Source of the DNA: Setoptus koraiensis
Taxonomy: Eukaryota > Arthropoda
DNA: 64,000 nt
NCBI GenBank assembly: GCA_048013815.1
Contig: CM106586.1
Coordinates: 15,686,001 to 15,750,000 of the forward strand
Direction: 5' to 3'
Of this stretch, positions 27,263-39,627 are shown one piece after another (the first letter of the stretch is position 1; each line of letters opens with the position of its first letter). The position numbers and the translations under genes were made by a program. The notes beneath the pieces were generated by a model. That model saw only the letters and a program-made list of their open reading frames with translations. It was not told the DNA's origin and did not search any database.

Positions 27263-28957
27263 CTGTTGTCTGGCCGCCGTCTGGCCAGCGCCAGTCCGCG
27301 GACAATTGTCGGCCCGGCGGTCTCAGGGCCGCCGCCACAGATCATTGCACGTCGTATTACGACGGTCGTAATGTAAGCCTTTGGGCACACGATCACTGTG
27401 CACGGTAGACAGACGCACCACTAATCATAACTCAAGGCAGCAAGGCGTTATTATTGCAAGTGTGCACATTGTATAGTTGGCGAGAAGAAGAGGAACAAGA
27501 AAATGGATAAGCGCCCTCGCTTGTCTGAGCCTAATACTTATGTAATGAGCGTTGTAAGCTGTTAAGCCAATCAGGCTGTGTGTGTATTTTTATAAAAGTA
27601 AAGTATTATTACGACGTACAATATATATATATATCCACTGCTGCCGCTGCTGCTACAGTGCAAGTCATGATTTGCAGTTTGCAGCCATTACACAACAGGC
27701 TATCCAAACACACACACACAGCAACAGCGTCTGCAAGCGTGCCTATCATCTGTGACCTGGAGCGCAGTGTGTGCGCGGCGTAGCCGGTTCTACAATGTTC
27801 GGCCATGTTCTTGTATGCTGAACATGGTAAATGTTGCATGTTGCATGTCGTGTGTGTGTGTGTGTAGCGCAGTGAGAGTGGAACAGCAGCCGAGGGTTAA
27901 CCCTTTGGCTGCTGCCTATAGACTCTGTAGTATAGACGCTGTAGTATGGACGCTGTACTACAGCGGCTGTAGTATGGACGCTGTAGTCGGTAGTATAGAC
28001 GCCGTAGTATAGAGCCTGTTTAGAGGCAGCTGAACGTCGCACAAACGACGTCGAACAAAGCCAATGGCACACACGCCGGCCTCTGTGCCAATGGCGGCTC
28101 GTCCTCGTTTAGCTCGTTGGTGGCGGCTAGCCGCGTTGTTGTTTCATGCGTTGCTGTTGCTGTTGCTGCTGCTGCCGGCGCTGCCAGTTATCGCTATACG
28201 AATGGCGATGCAAGCTGTTATATAGTATCCAGTGTGTGTTCGCAGGCCGACTTATTTCGGTCTGACAACGTTCACACTGCATGCACAACTGACATAAAAC
28301 TGGCTGCAATACACAATGTAGTATTATTTGTGCACACACACTGCACAGCCGTGTTGTGTCGCTGCCGGGCCTGGGTGGCTGACTCAAGCCCAGCAACATG
28401 ACATTTACGCTAGCGAGGCTGGCCTTGTTGCGTTATGGTCGGCGCCGTAGTTACACAATTTTTCCTCAAGGAGTTGGCCCACTTGCTGGTGCCGTGTGTA
28501 CAGCTTGTGGCGCACACAAGCAGCGCACCCGAGCTCCCTCTATGCGTGCTGGCCCAACTATAGTTGGCGTATGTTTGAGTTGCCAGGCGCAGGTTGGCGA
28601 GCGCAACGACACAAGTTGTGCCTGACACACAAGTTGCGAGCCGGCGTCGACTATTGCGATACAACACAACGCAACCAAACTGCACGCTATTGTGGCCAGC
28701 TGTGTGCCTAATTGTGATTAATGGGTTCAGGCACAGGCCGGTTTGAGCGCAACATTCCTACTAATGTGCAGCACAGATTGGCAAGCCAGCGGTGATGTAG
28801 CCTACATCATGTAGGCTGTGTGTGTGCGGTTGTGTTTCGCTCAACGGCAACGCCAGGCCACAACACACACACTCACATATTTCCCCCTTTAGTCGCCTAT
28901 CGCAGGAGTCCCTCTTTTAGTCTTTGTGTGTGCGCTACTTCTGTGTGTCTGCTGCTG

Positions 28958-28989
<32 letters not shown>

Positions 28990-31417
28990 TCGTTCGTTCG
29001 TTCGTTCGTTCGTTTGCCGACGTCGAATGAACGACGACGACGACGACGACGAATTTAGTCTCAAATTCGATTACGACTCTCCCTGTGTTTAGTGTGTCTC
29101 TCTCGCTAGCAACAACATTGTTCGCTAACCACCAAATAGTTGGATGGCTGGCACTTTTCCTCTCTCCCCTCACAACTGCTTCCTCTATTGACACGAAACC
29201 AACCATTATTATTCTAATTACTCCGTTGTATCACACCACCAATAGCACCGATATCGATATTGCATCATTACTATTATCACCATCGTCACCATTAGCTTGA
29301 TCACCGTTGATAGGTGGCCAACGGCGGCGCCGGCAGCAGCAGCAACAACAACAACAATATCAGTGATATATATTACAATTGTTGTTGGTATTACGACGAC
29401 AATTATTAGAGAATATAAATATTACCAACTTAGCGATATAGGTTTGTGACCAGATAGAGCGAAAAGAATCAAGCGATTGTCACACACACACACACTGTCG
29501 ATATTGATAGACACACATCACAACTTATATAGTTTTACACTGATCTGATCTTCACTATTTATAATCTACTACCGACAGCAACCACGTTTCACCAACTGGG
29601 ATATCTTTATCGTCGTGCCCACAATGAACGACCACGATAATATTCGTCGCCACTATCATCATGCCACTTATTTTCGATGACGACCGTCGTCATTATCACC
29701 ACACACACACACACACACACCCATTTACAAACCTTAATCTATCCACCACCACAAACTGATTTATTGGGAATGGCACCAAACTGTAAATATCGACACAACA
29801 ACATTATACCAACATTCACTTCAGATGACTAGTACCATTGAAATAATCCAACAATTATTATTATTATGAAAATATTCCATTACAATTATCATCTATCAAT
29901 TATGCTGCAACATATACACATCTTTGACAACTAATCATCGATGCCATCACCATTTTCATCATTTATACCATCTGCAATTGTGATCATAATCAATCCACTA
30001 TCAATCGTCATTTAAAACTTCATGGTCGTATCGACAAAATAAAACAACTTTATTTGCACTCATACACCGACCAACTATATACACTAACCAAACAACATCC
30101 ACCCATGTTCATATATTTCAGCTTCCATCATTTTCGCAAATATACATAAAGTCAAGTATTTCTTCTAGTAGTATGGTCACACAAACGCACCCAGACATAC
30201 AACACACCACTAGCAATTATAATTCTAAATCAATTCGAGATTTTCAATCTTGTTTAGATTGTTGGATATTCCAATGACAATCATCTCGGATCTATTGGAT
30301 GTAACTTACAGTAGTGACTCGACGATCGCCTTATTTATGTTTCAGGATTACACTTGAATATATATATAACAAATATATATATATATATATATCATAACAA
30401 GAAAACTCATCAGACATGCATCTTAAAAGATTCGGTCTCTAAATATTAGCCACTCTATATCTCTGGCTCTAATTATATCTACACATGATAGAAACAAACA
30501 AAAGAACTATTGATGATATTATAAAAGATCCTTAAGAAACTATTTGGTCCCCATTTGGAAACTATTATTATTTTTACTTTTATTGTCTAACAATATATTT
30601 TAGCATACTGATTGCTACCAAACTCTGTTTTCAGGACTTTAATTGATTTGGCCAAGCCAATTTCAAGCTCAGATTGACTGTTGAATTGCTCAAAAGTACT
30701 AGGAAACAAAAACATGCAATCATAATATACAACTGTATCGATGCGGTTCTCTTAATGAACCTCGCTATTGATACTCAACTGAATCATATTTTCAGCAATT
30801 GTCTGCAGTATCAATAGTAATTTAATTACTAAGACACAAATTTAAACCTATTGAGATTCAACCAGTGTGACAACCTAAATTCTACAATTTATTACACTTT
30901 GTAAATATATATTGCAAGACGACATTCAGTGATCGCAGGATTTGTCAGTGAGACCTCTCAGAATATTAATGTTATTTTGAATCACTGGCACTTACCAAGA
31001 AAAAGGAAAACACTTTTTTTAATTCCAGCACAAGAGCAGCATATAAGTGTAGGAAATTTGGTATTTCGCAACTTTTCATCCAATAGAGCATTCGTTCCTT
31101 GAACGCGAGCCCGACCTACAAGCTCAAAAAGTGCACACTAGAAAACAAAAACTCAGATCTTTCAACAACGAAATTTGGTGAATGAATAGCATCAAAGTTA
31201 CTTCGTTTGTCTTCACCCATGAAAGAAGCCCTCTCTATTATGGTACATAGAGTTGCTTTCTTCATCTTGAAGCTCTTTCTAATAAAAGACTGACTAGGCG
31301 CGCATTAAACGTTAGGAGCGCCAGGCGCAACACCTTATCCACTTTTCATCGGATGGGAACCGCGCACCTTCAAGCTAAGCGAAATCTAGACGAGATTTCA
31401 GGCACTCTCAAATACAG

Positions 31418-33651
31418 ATGGCCGTTGTGGCAAGTGATGAAAGGGTTATTGCTTCAGATATCCATAGTGGACAACACAGAAATGGACCTGATTTGCAGCC
31501 ATTCTCTTATCTTTCTCTACAACAAAATCAGCAGACACTAAGTATCACGACTCTGGATGTTCTCGATCAAAACCTCTCTCAAAGAGTTCACATAAATCAA
31601 GTTCAAAACATGAATACTAATAATGTTCCTATGAATCAAGAAGACCGAGTCAACATTGGTGATCCTAGTATTGATCAATCACGCTCTCTAACGACTGATG
31701 GTCCAATATATCACCAATCATCAACTAATGAAAGCTCAGCTGTCCATACTTTGATGAATTTAGGAGATTCACAATCATCAAAAGGCACTGAGTCGAGGCT
31801 ACAAAATCGTTTACAGCACATACAACAAACAAATCAAGCAACACAGAATAGGCAATACTCCACCATGAATAAGAATTTACCTCTGAAAAAAATCAAAGTA
31901 GATTTTAGTAGATTTGTGCAGCCAGAATTGGCCCTGGTCGTCTCATCTCAGTGTGATAATATCATCGATAATGTAACTTGTACTCCGCAAGTGTCCTCGG
32001 CGAGGGTGGACTCTAATCTGGTCCCTCATATGAACCCGACTCAGGTCTTGATTGTTACGAATAATGGATCTCAACAAGAGCAACAGCAACAACAACAGAA
32101 CACTGGTTATCTGTCTAATGAATTCAATTCTCACATGCAGCAACAAGTCAACTCTAGTCTTAGATTAAATCTTAATAACAATCCATCAGACACCGATCGT
32201 ATTCAAGCTCAAGTGAGCAATCATTACAATGAGAAAAATGTCGCGCTCAATTTTAGTCATGATCTAACTCAACCTGGGATTGCCCACCAGGTTCATCCAA
32301 CCCAAATGAATCAGCATCATCTTTTACATCAGGATACAACAAGACTACTGTGTGAAAATGGTCAATTCAGTGGTGCATTACCTGTTGGTAGTAGTTGGAG
32401 AACGAGCCATGAATCACTGAGTCCTATGAAACACTCCGATGTGATCTATCAAAATGGATGTAGCACTTCCGCAGGCCAAGCGCCTTCACAACCTTGGAAT
32501 CATCATGATACATCCAATCAATCTAGTTTAGCGGATCAAGCAAATTGCTATCGTCAGAATAGGACATCAAATATTCCAAGTCAATTTAGTAATCGGAGTA
32601 ACATGACCTCATCGGAACATCAAAACGCAGCATTTTCTTACAATGTGCACCATCAACTCGCGGCTGGACATATGGGCTATAGGTCTTTAAGCCATCAGAG
32701 TCATCATCAGCCACTTACGAGTCTGAATCCACATTCTTCCATGACGAGTAACCACCATTATGATTCAAAGTCTAATAGCAGATCGCAGACTACGACACCC
32801 TCGGTGAATGATGCTCAATCGTCTATAGGACCCATAAATTCTGATCAATCGTCAAGCTTCCATTCGAATCCACAATCGAATCCGTCTGCAAGTCAGCCCT
32901 CAACATCCAGATCTTCTACTATGAGTCAGAAACCTCACAGTTTTGAATGCATTACTTGTGGAAAGGTCTTACCATCTAGAAGTCTTTACCAGATTCACAT
33001 CAAATCTCATTCCCAGGATCAGGGCAAGTATTTTCTTAGAGGTTTCTTAGGTATAAATAGGTCTGTATAACTTTAGCTCAAGTCTAACTTTTCTTTTGCG
33101 TTCATTTATTTTCAATCCTTAGGCTCCAAGTCCAAGTTCAGTTGTGGAATATGTGGGCACAGTTTTTCGCAGAAAACATCACTTAACCGTCATATGAAGT
33201 CGCACACGGGTAAGCTTTCTGTCTTCAATATACAAATCACATAATTGCTTAGACCCATTCTCATGTTTTCTGCCAAATCATCTTTTCATCACAATATCAG
33301 GGGAGAGACCATTCCCTTGTGAGATATGCGCTAAATCTTTTTCAGAGAAAGAGAGATTAAAAATCCATATGCGTACGCACACTGTAAGTTTATAGACATC
33401 TACTTTGCTAGTCGATTCAACAGAATTTACTCATCGTCATACTAACAATATTGTGATTCTCTTCCAAGGGTGAAAAGCCGTTCAGTTGTCATGTCTGTGG
33501 TAAATCATTTTCTCAAAAGTCAACTGTCAAGCGACATCAAACCGTGCATACAGGCGAAAAGAAGTTTCGATGCGATTGCGGAAAAGGTTTTGCTAATCGA
33601 GGCAATCTAATTGCTCATATCAAGACACGTGGTGCCAATCATTCGGAGTGA
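31418..33651 (+). CDS. C2H2 zinc-finger transcription factor with long low-complexity N-terminus
   Basis: Four exons (31418-33023, 33123-33209, 33301-33383, 33469-33651) give 652 residues. The first 500 or so residues are rich in Gln, Asn, Ser and His with no fold I recognise. Five C2H2-type fingers follow: [84 protein letters not shown] and a last degenerate one ([16 protein letters not shown]..). The fingers are joined by TGE(R/K)PF-type linkers. The introns fall between fingers, in or beside those linkers. Intron 1 uses a GC donor (AGG|GCAAGT at 33023/33024); no GT donor restores the frame. It is probably a sequence-specific nuclear DNA-binding protein, but I cannot name the orthologue. 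The start ATG directly follows a cag, so an upstream spliced leader exon is possible. Confidence 0.85.
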
Positions 33652-36431
33652 TAGGTGGACACAAATTTAAACAGTTCTACGTGATTGTGTTATCCAGCTA
33701 ATATTTTTGGAGCAAGCTACTAACATCAAGTGAGACAAATCAACAAATAGCAAGCCAAATATTGATTATCGAGCCTAGCTTATTTCGAAGTGCTCGATTC
33801 TAATGTGTTAGCGCTCTTGATCTGGTACCATTTGATATTTAGCAACAATGAACATTGTTGTGATACTTATATTAGTGAAAAAGTTTTGATCTTAGGCAGT
33901 GTGAGGAGTATAAAATGAACGAGATCTTCGCATAAGAGAAATGTAGCCTTCAAAAATGAATGATAACAGCATTAAATGATGAGAACGTGAATGTATGTGA
34001 TTGATCGAATTTCAGGAATGGTGGCTATGATTTAGTTTCTTTTTTCCAGGCGAAAAAGGACTATCATCACCTAACAGATTGTTGAACTAGCTAAGTTTAT
34101 GAATGATCAATGTGAACTTTTATCCAAAATATTTATCGGATCGATAAAGGACAGACACATGGCAATTTTAATACGAGATCACCGTCAGTGACTAACCATG
34201 TTTAGCGAGTGGTAACAGAACGTGAGATAAAGCAGTGAGGATTTGCATTTTGCGATGAAAGACAAGAAGTGAGGATTTTAAGCTTGATTTTCGGATTATT
34301 GAGAGCAAAGCGAATGATTGATGTCTATATTAAAAAATTGGTTCAAACCAGTAGACAATTTTCAAATTCGATAAAGAAAGTTAAAATATAACCAATGTGA
34401 TTATAGGTAACACGCAAGCAAACGTTTGGATATGTTGAACATCTCATAAAATAGTTCATGGAAAAAGTTGTCCAAAGAAAGAAGGATTGAGTAGGAATTT
34501 TACAAAGAAGAAAAACAAAAGACACTGGGATATCTTCCTTAAACATCAGGAAATTAACATAGATGATAGAATATTTGTTTCTTTCTTTTGGATACATTCG
34601 GAGACATTCAGAAGTCGATGGATTTCTAAAGTATTTATAGAGTATTAGAAAATGGAAGAAACAAATCTTCAAACAGCTACAACAATATGGAATGTAAATT
34701 GCATCGTTTACATTCAGGATCTTCGTTACAGCAAGCGACCGGTGTTTGGACTAAAAGCCCGAGCTGGATAAGGCTTAGCCGCGCGAGCTAAAGAATAAAA
34801 AAATTGATTGACAAAATTTCAGTGACCTATACAATATTTTCATGATAAGTGCTTAACAACAGCGTAATCAATGACATTCAGACCAGTTAGAGCACTAGCG
34901 TACCAGAACTAAGGGAACGCAACTTTAAATTAATACTAAAAAACTAAGCAGTAGGAAATTATTTTGGCTGCTCAGGAGAGGTTTGAAGCTATCTGAGCTG
35001 CGTTGAATATTTTTTGTACTCACTCCAATTAATAAATTTCAGGAGTAGACAAACATGAGTGAGTGAGTAGGTGATTGTTCAAGTGAACAAGAAAAAGTGA
35101 AATATAAATATATAAGTAATAAAATAAAAATCAAATCTAGGTTGATATTAGACTCACAGACGAGAGCGAGAAAGAATAAGTGTTTTTATGATCAACAATA
35201 AAATCATTCAAACATTACTAGGGACCATCATCAGATCACTTTTGAGGTCGCACAGTACGATAGACTTGGTTAGGCGCTGTTTTTTCAGTCTGTGCTATCT
35301 GATGTTGGTTCGTTCTGATACAATTTTGATCGCGAGAAAAGTCATATAGTCCCGATAGAATCGTTTGTAATCGAAGCGAAGCACTCATTGAATGCTAGAG
35401 CCTCACAAGCGGTGCTTTACCACGAGCGGTATCTGTTGGTATCGAGAATACATGACCGTAGAACAACATGAGCGCCATGATTGTTGTAGCCCTGGTGATT
35501 CTTTGTACACGTACCCGGCTCTTCACTATAGTATAGCCTTTTCAAAATGATAAGCTCTCTATGCCCGATAAAATTTGTCAACGATATGTTAGCTGTTAAC
35601 CAGTAAGTCAGTTGCTCCATCAAGATACACATGAGACGTGATATTAGCGACATTTTTATCTGAAATATAGGAGAGGTTGTTACTTCTGTCAGGTAGGCTC
35701 TGTTGCTCATGGTCACAAAAGCAAGATTCTAAAAATGAATCTCTAGTGTAGCCAAGCAAACGTTTCCACAAACATACACGCACACACACACACACACACA
35801 CACATACTCAAGCACACACAAAGATAGAAACAGTCACACGCACTATCGTACTATCGCACTATCGCACGCAGACAATGCAAGCGCGATTCAATCAAAGGAT
35901 GCTGAGATATTAGTGCTAATAGGAAGTCCTTCCAACTGGTCAATATATTCCTGCGTCACCTGGCTGGGGGATCAACACTATGCTTTAGCCATATTGATCT
36001 CACTAAATATTCATTATTTTTTATTAATTATCATCGTTTTTTATCTCTACCATTACAACAACTGCAAACACCGAATTATTCATTATTTATAATGCCCATC
36101 GCCAGCATTGAATATATAGAGGCCATAAATAGGAATCGAGAGCGATAGAGAGAAGAAGAGCATTAGCATCGACTAAGCGTACAAGCGGCCGATATAAATT
36201 TATACCGCATCACATCATCTCATTAGCATTCCATCGTTTTTCTCTTTTTAAATTGAGAACATAAACACATTTTGTCCACAACTGTTTAATTTATTTATTT
36301 GATTTTTTTCATCAGTATTATTATTATTATTATATTCATCAGTATTGGAATAACCGAGCTGAAACTCGATCAAATTATTGCTCACTCAAACCATTACACA
36401 CATTTTGGACAATTATTTTTTTCTCTACATT
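33652..36431. other. AT-rich intergenic DNA
   Basis: Contains the 3' untranslated region of the zinc-finger gene and the 5' flank of the Asn-rich gene. An (AC)n microsatellite lies at about 35778-35803 and short ATT runs near 36317-36333. I see no coding region, tRNA or mobile element. Confidence 0.6.
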
Positions 36432-38123
36432 ATGTCGAATCAAATTAGAACAGCAACAAGGGCCGACAATGAGCCAGCAGTGTCCGCAAACAACAACAAC
36501 AATGACCACAACGACCAAGACGACGATATAGACATGAAACAAATCATCATCGATCCAAGTGCCGGTATACCTGTTGGTCAGGTAGTCTATAGGTGTGCTT
36601 TGTGTAGGAAAATCTGTGAATCGCCTCATGTGGCCACATTACACTATCAGGTTGATCACATTGAGGTTCTTGGTGTCAATAACAGTCATGCGGGCGGTAG
36701 GGCCGGCTCAACAAGTGTGACATCGTCCAAGACTGTTTCGGGAACATCGTTGTTGGCCAACAACAATAATAGTCCCCAAACATGTAATGTTGCCAGTAGG
36801 GATCATGGTGCCACTACAACTTCCTCAACCCACCAACGTAATCACACTAACAATAATTCATTTCACAGCAACAATAGATCATCAAATCAGCATCAACGCA
36901 GTTCCACTGGTTACAATACTCACGCTACGAGGCCCATACAAAATCGTCATGTTGGCAGTAGCATCAATAACATCAACAACATGAACGATAGAAACAGCGT
37001 ACATAATTCGTCTGTCAACAATATAGGTAACAACAATAGCAAAACCAATAGCAACAATGATAGAGCACAGCACCAATCTCAACTTGCACGCTCAATCGAA
37101 TTGGCTAGACGAAACATTTACACTAATGCTAACAGTCCGGCCAACTCCAGAGCGACAGCAAACGCGAGGACCGCCTTAGTGAGGCCAGATAAGAAAAAAC
37201 TCAATGTTAGCCAATTGCAACAACATGAACAACAACCAACTTATGTGGATAGTCTGGTGAAAGATTCCGCCTCGAACCAACTGACTTCTCTTAATCAGAG
37301 ACGACCCACCAGCGTTCAATCAACGGAACAACAGACTCAACCTGGCGAGGCCAATATCAATCAATCATGTTCAGTGGCCACTAGTAATTCTACCCCAATG
37401 GAGAAACAAAAATCCAATGCACCGACTAACAAGAACAAGGAACAGGTCGCAACAACGACAACAAACACTCCACAACAGTCGAGGCGCACCACAAAGAATG
37501 ACCAGGAATCAGCTACGAAGAGTGCCGTTGTTAGTAAGCACGCCACCAGATATTCAACAAGTCGAAATAACCAGACTGCACCATTAAACGATATAGTTAG
37601 TAGTGATACTGTCACTGTTGGTAATGCCACGAAGACACTTCGCACAAGAAACAGTGTTTATTCTTTGGAAAAGAAAACCAATGAAGCTACTAACCATATT
37701 GTAGATAAAAACGAAGAGCCCTCTGGCACTCAATCTACTTATCCAATAAACCAGGACGATAGTAAACCTATGGCCGATCAGCTACAACAACAGAGCAAGA
37801 CTGAGGCCAATAAATCGCTGAGAAGTCAATCTTCAAATCGAGTGATTGATAAAGCAGACACCACCAAAAATTCCACTGTTGTTTCGCCAACTACTAGCGC
37901 CGACTCTACAAACCGTAAGAGATATTCGAATAGATCCTCCTCCCTAAATTCATCACGAAGAAATTCCACAGAATCTGCAAATGGTACCGATGCCGCCAAC
38001 TCCAGCCTTCTGACGATTAATCAGTCGAAGAATGCGACTGTTGCAGAGAAAGCCTCTCCCGTCAAACGACAGAAACGGAAAGTGGGTAGAAGATGGACGG
38101 TGAAAAGAAGGAAAGCCGACTAA
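36432..38123 (+). CDS. Asn/Ser/Thr-rich nuclear protein with one C2H2 finger
   Basis: One uninterrupted frame from the ATG at 36432 gives 563 residues. An in-frame ATG at 36378 would add 18 mostly hydrophobic residues and is less likely. A single C2H2-type finger, CALCRKICESPHVATLHYQVDH, lies near residue 55. The rest is low-complexity, rich in Asn, Ser, Thr and Gln. The C-terminus is strongly basic (VKRQKRKVGRRWTVKRRKAD), which fits a nuclear localisation signal. An acidic patch (DQDDDID) precedes the finger. I do not recognise the family. It could be a lineage-specific transcriptional regulator or RNA-associated protein. It converges with LYRM7, whose stop lies 286 bases away. Confidence 0.7.
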   Translation: MSNQIRTATRADNEPAVSANNNNNDHNDQDDDIDMKQIIIDPSAGIPVGQVVYRCALCRKICESPHVATLHYQVDHIEVLGVNNSHAGGRAGSTSVTSSKTVSGTSLLANNNNSPQTCNVASRDHGATTTSSTHQRNHTNNNSFHSNNRSSNQHQRSSTGYNTHATRPIQNRHVGSSINNINNMNDRNSVHNSSVNNIGNNNSKTNSNNDRAQHQSQLARSIELARRNIYTNANSPANSRATANARTALVRPDKKKLNVSQLQQHEQQPTYVDSLVKDSASNQLTSLNQRRPTSVQSTEQQTQPGEANINQSCSVATSNSTPMEKQKSNAPTNKNKEQVATTTTNTPQQSRRTTKNDQESATKSAVVSKHATRYSTSRNNQTAPLNDIVSSDTVTVGNATKTLRTRNSVYSLEKKTNEATNHIVDKNEEPSGTQSTYPINQDDSKPMADQLQQQSKTEANKSLRSQSSNRVIDKADTTKNSTVVSPTTSADSTNRKRYSNRSSSLNSSRRNSTESANGTDAANSSLLTINQSKNATVAEKASPVKRQKRKVGRRWTVKRRKAD

Positions 38124-38408
38124 TCTTTTTTCTGATTCATGACGATATCAAAACTTTAAGAAAGCGACTAATGTACAATCAAATACATTTTTTAATTTTT
38201 TCGCGTTACAAATTTTCATTTGAGCCGATACTCTTCTGAAAACAACTATACAACTTGACGTCAACAATATCCACTATGATCTTGGAGTTTCCATAGAGGT
38301 GGATAAGGCGGGCGACCTAGTAGTTAAGACTAGAATTCTACCATGTTTAAGGGTAATCTCGGGGTCAGCTCAAGAAGTTCAGCTCCCCTTGGATATAAAT
38401 AAACTGTA

Positions 38409-38915
38409 TTAATCATCATCATCAACAAACTTAAAAGTTTTACCATCTTTAACGTTATCCGCTCGAACGTTTATTCTGACCGTATCGTCATCGATTATCT
38501 TAGCCTGCATCACATTTTTGCGTAGGTATTCTTCGGCTAGCTCCGCAAACTCTATGGACTGAAAAGAATTAACGGAGAAAATTTGAAGCATTTATTAATA
38601 GTGGCACAGTTCTAGACTAATGAGTTGCAGCAGTTTGATACGATCGGTTTAGCAAACACACCTTCATTATTTCGGCTTGATCCTGAATGTGCCTATTCTT
38701 TTCGAATGCTTCTTTGATGGCTGAACGCGATTCTTTGATAGCAAAGTCGTCATCTGCAATAGTTAGTGTGACAATTTTTGATTATATGATGGAGATATTA
38801 CCAATTCAGAATTTAGTTCGCTGTGATGATTGTGGGACAAACCTTTGAAGACAACCTTCCTTGTTCTTAGAAGCTTTTTATAGCAATTCAAAACTTGCCG
38901 GCGTGTAGATAACAT
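38409..38915 (-). CDS. LYRM7: LYR-motif protein 7, complex III assembly factor (LYRM7/MZM1)
   Basis: Three exons on the minus strand (38915-38843, 38753-38662, 38558-38409) join in phase and give 104 residues, the length of human LYRM7. The start reads MLSTRRQVLNCYKKLLRTRKVVFK, the LYR-type helix. It is followed by the conserved D..AI...R..I.EAFEKN stretch and EEYLRKNVMQAK. The protein ends in FKFVDDDD. LYRM7/Mzm1 acts in the mitochondrial matrix, where it binds and stabilises the Rieske iron-sulphur protein before its insertion into respiratory complex III. The gene is head-to-head with Arp2, with 712 bases between the start codons. Another small LYR protein is the main alternative. Confidence 0.85.
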
Positions 38916-39627
38916 CAGATATCAATGTGGATCTTGAGTAAGCGATAGTAGATACGATCTTTGGTTGAGACTGTGTAAAATTTATTTATTGTAACCCATA
39001 GCACATGTAGAGTGGAGAGAATTTGGATAATCCGTTGAAATTGTACATGAGGTTCGAGTTATTCATCAACAAATAGCATGTGTTAGCCAAGACATATTTG
39101 TGCCCGTGGGCGTGTCTTCGACGCTCTCTATGCGGATAGTCTTGCCTCGTTGCAAGTAGAGCATAAGCGCTTCAATTTGTTTTCAGAAGTGATCAGTGCT
39201 TTGGGCAGAGACATGGGCGAACGGGCATGCCCAGCTGGGCGAGCTCTCTGTCCGCAGCACTAACAGTGATGCGGTTAAGTTTTTTACAGTCCATGGTTTC
39301 AAATTCATCTACTGTAAAAATATCTTGGCACCATTCATACAGGCTTGAAGTATTAATCATTCATCACCATTGGGGACTTAAGGAATGCTTACTGTGGTTA
39401 ATCTAGTCACCATGAGATTTCAATGATAGAAATCAGATCACCGTCAAGAAGTAATTTATATAATAGAAGTTTGTCTCAATAGTGTTGTTAGTAGGATTGG
39501 GTTCAATAGAGGTAGTTCTGTTGTCGATTGAAATATTATAATACCTATTAGAACAGGGATCAAGAAAACCACAACGTCAATAGAATAACAGATACACCGA
39601 GGAAACGATATAGAAATAGGCAGTAGG
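38916..39627. promoter_or_regulatory. Shared 5' flank of divergent LYRM7 and Arp2
   Basis: 712 bases between two divergent start codons, AT-rich, without an open frame of note. By position it must hold both promoters, but I can point to no specific site. Confidence 0.45.

Larger units (their letters stand above)
15892..31417. other. 15.5-kb interval with no recognisable gene
   Basis: No frame here resembles a known protein. It is AT-rich to about 18 kb, then GC/CpG-rich from about 18 to 29 kb with many microsatellites and palindromes, then AT-rich again. Simple repeats include (TC)n about 17284-17310, (GT)n about 22759-22782, (GTC)n about 25346-25373, (AC)n 26387-26427, (GT)n about 28960-28986 followed by (CGTT)n to about 29012 and (ACG)n about 29030-29051, (AC)n about 29700-29720, and (TA)n about 30370-30392. 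It may be regulatory DNA of the Smad or zinc-finger gene, or hold unspliced leader exons or non-coding RNA genes that cannot be read from sequence alone. Confidence 0.6.

Noticed and set aside
31353-31541. Alternative frame MGTAHLQAKRNLDEISG before the zinc-finger gene
   Set aside because: Overlaps the long conserved frame in another phase and has no similarity.
35360-35480. tRNA-like stretch (agcggtgctttaccacgag)
   Set aside because: No complete A and B boxes and no cloverleaf could be drawn.
38300-38400. tRNA-like stretch near ggcgacctagtagttaag
   Set aside because: Lacks a proper T-loop box and an acceptor stem.
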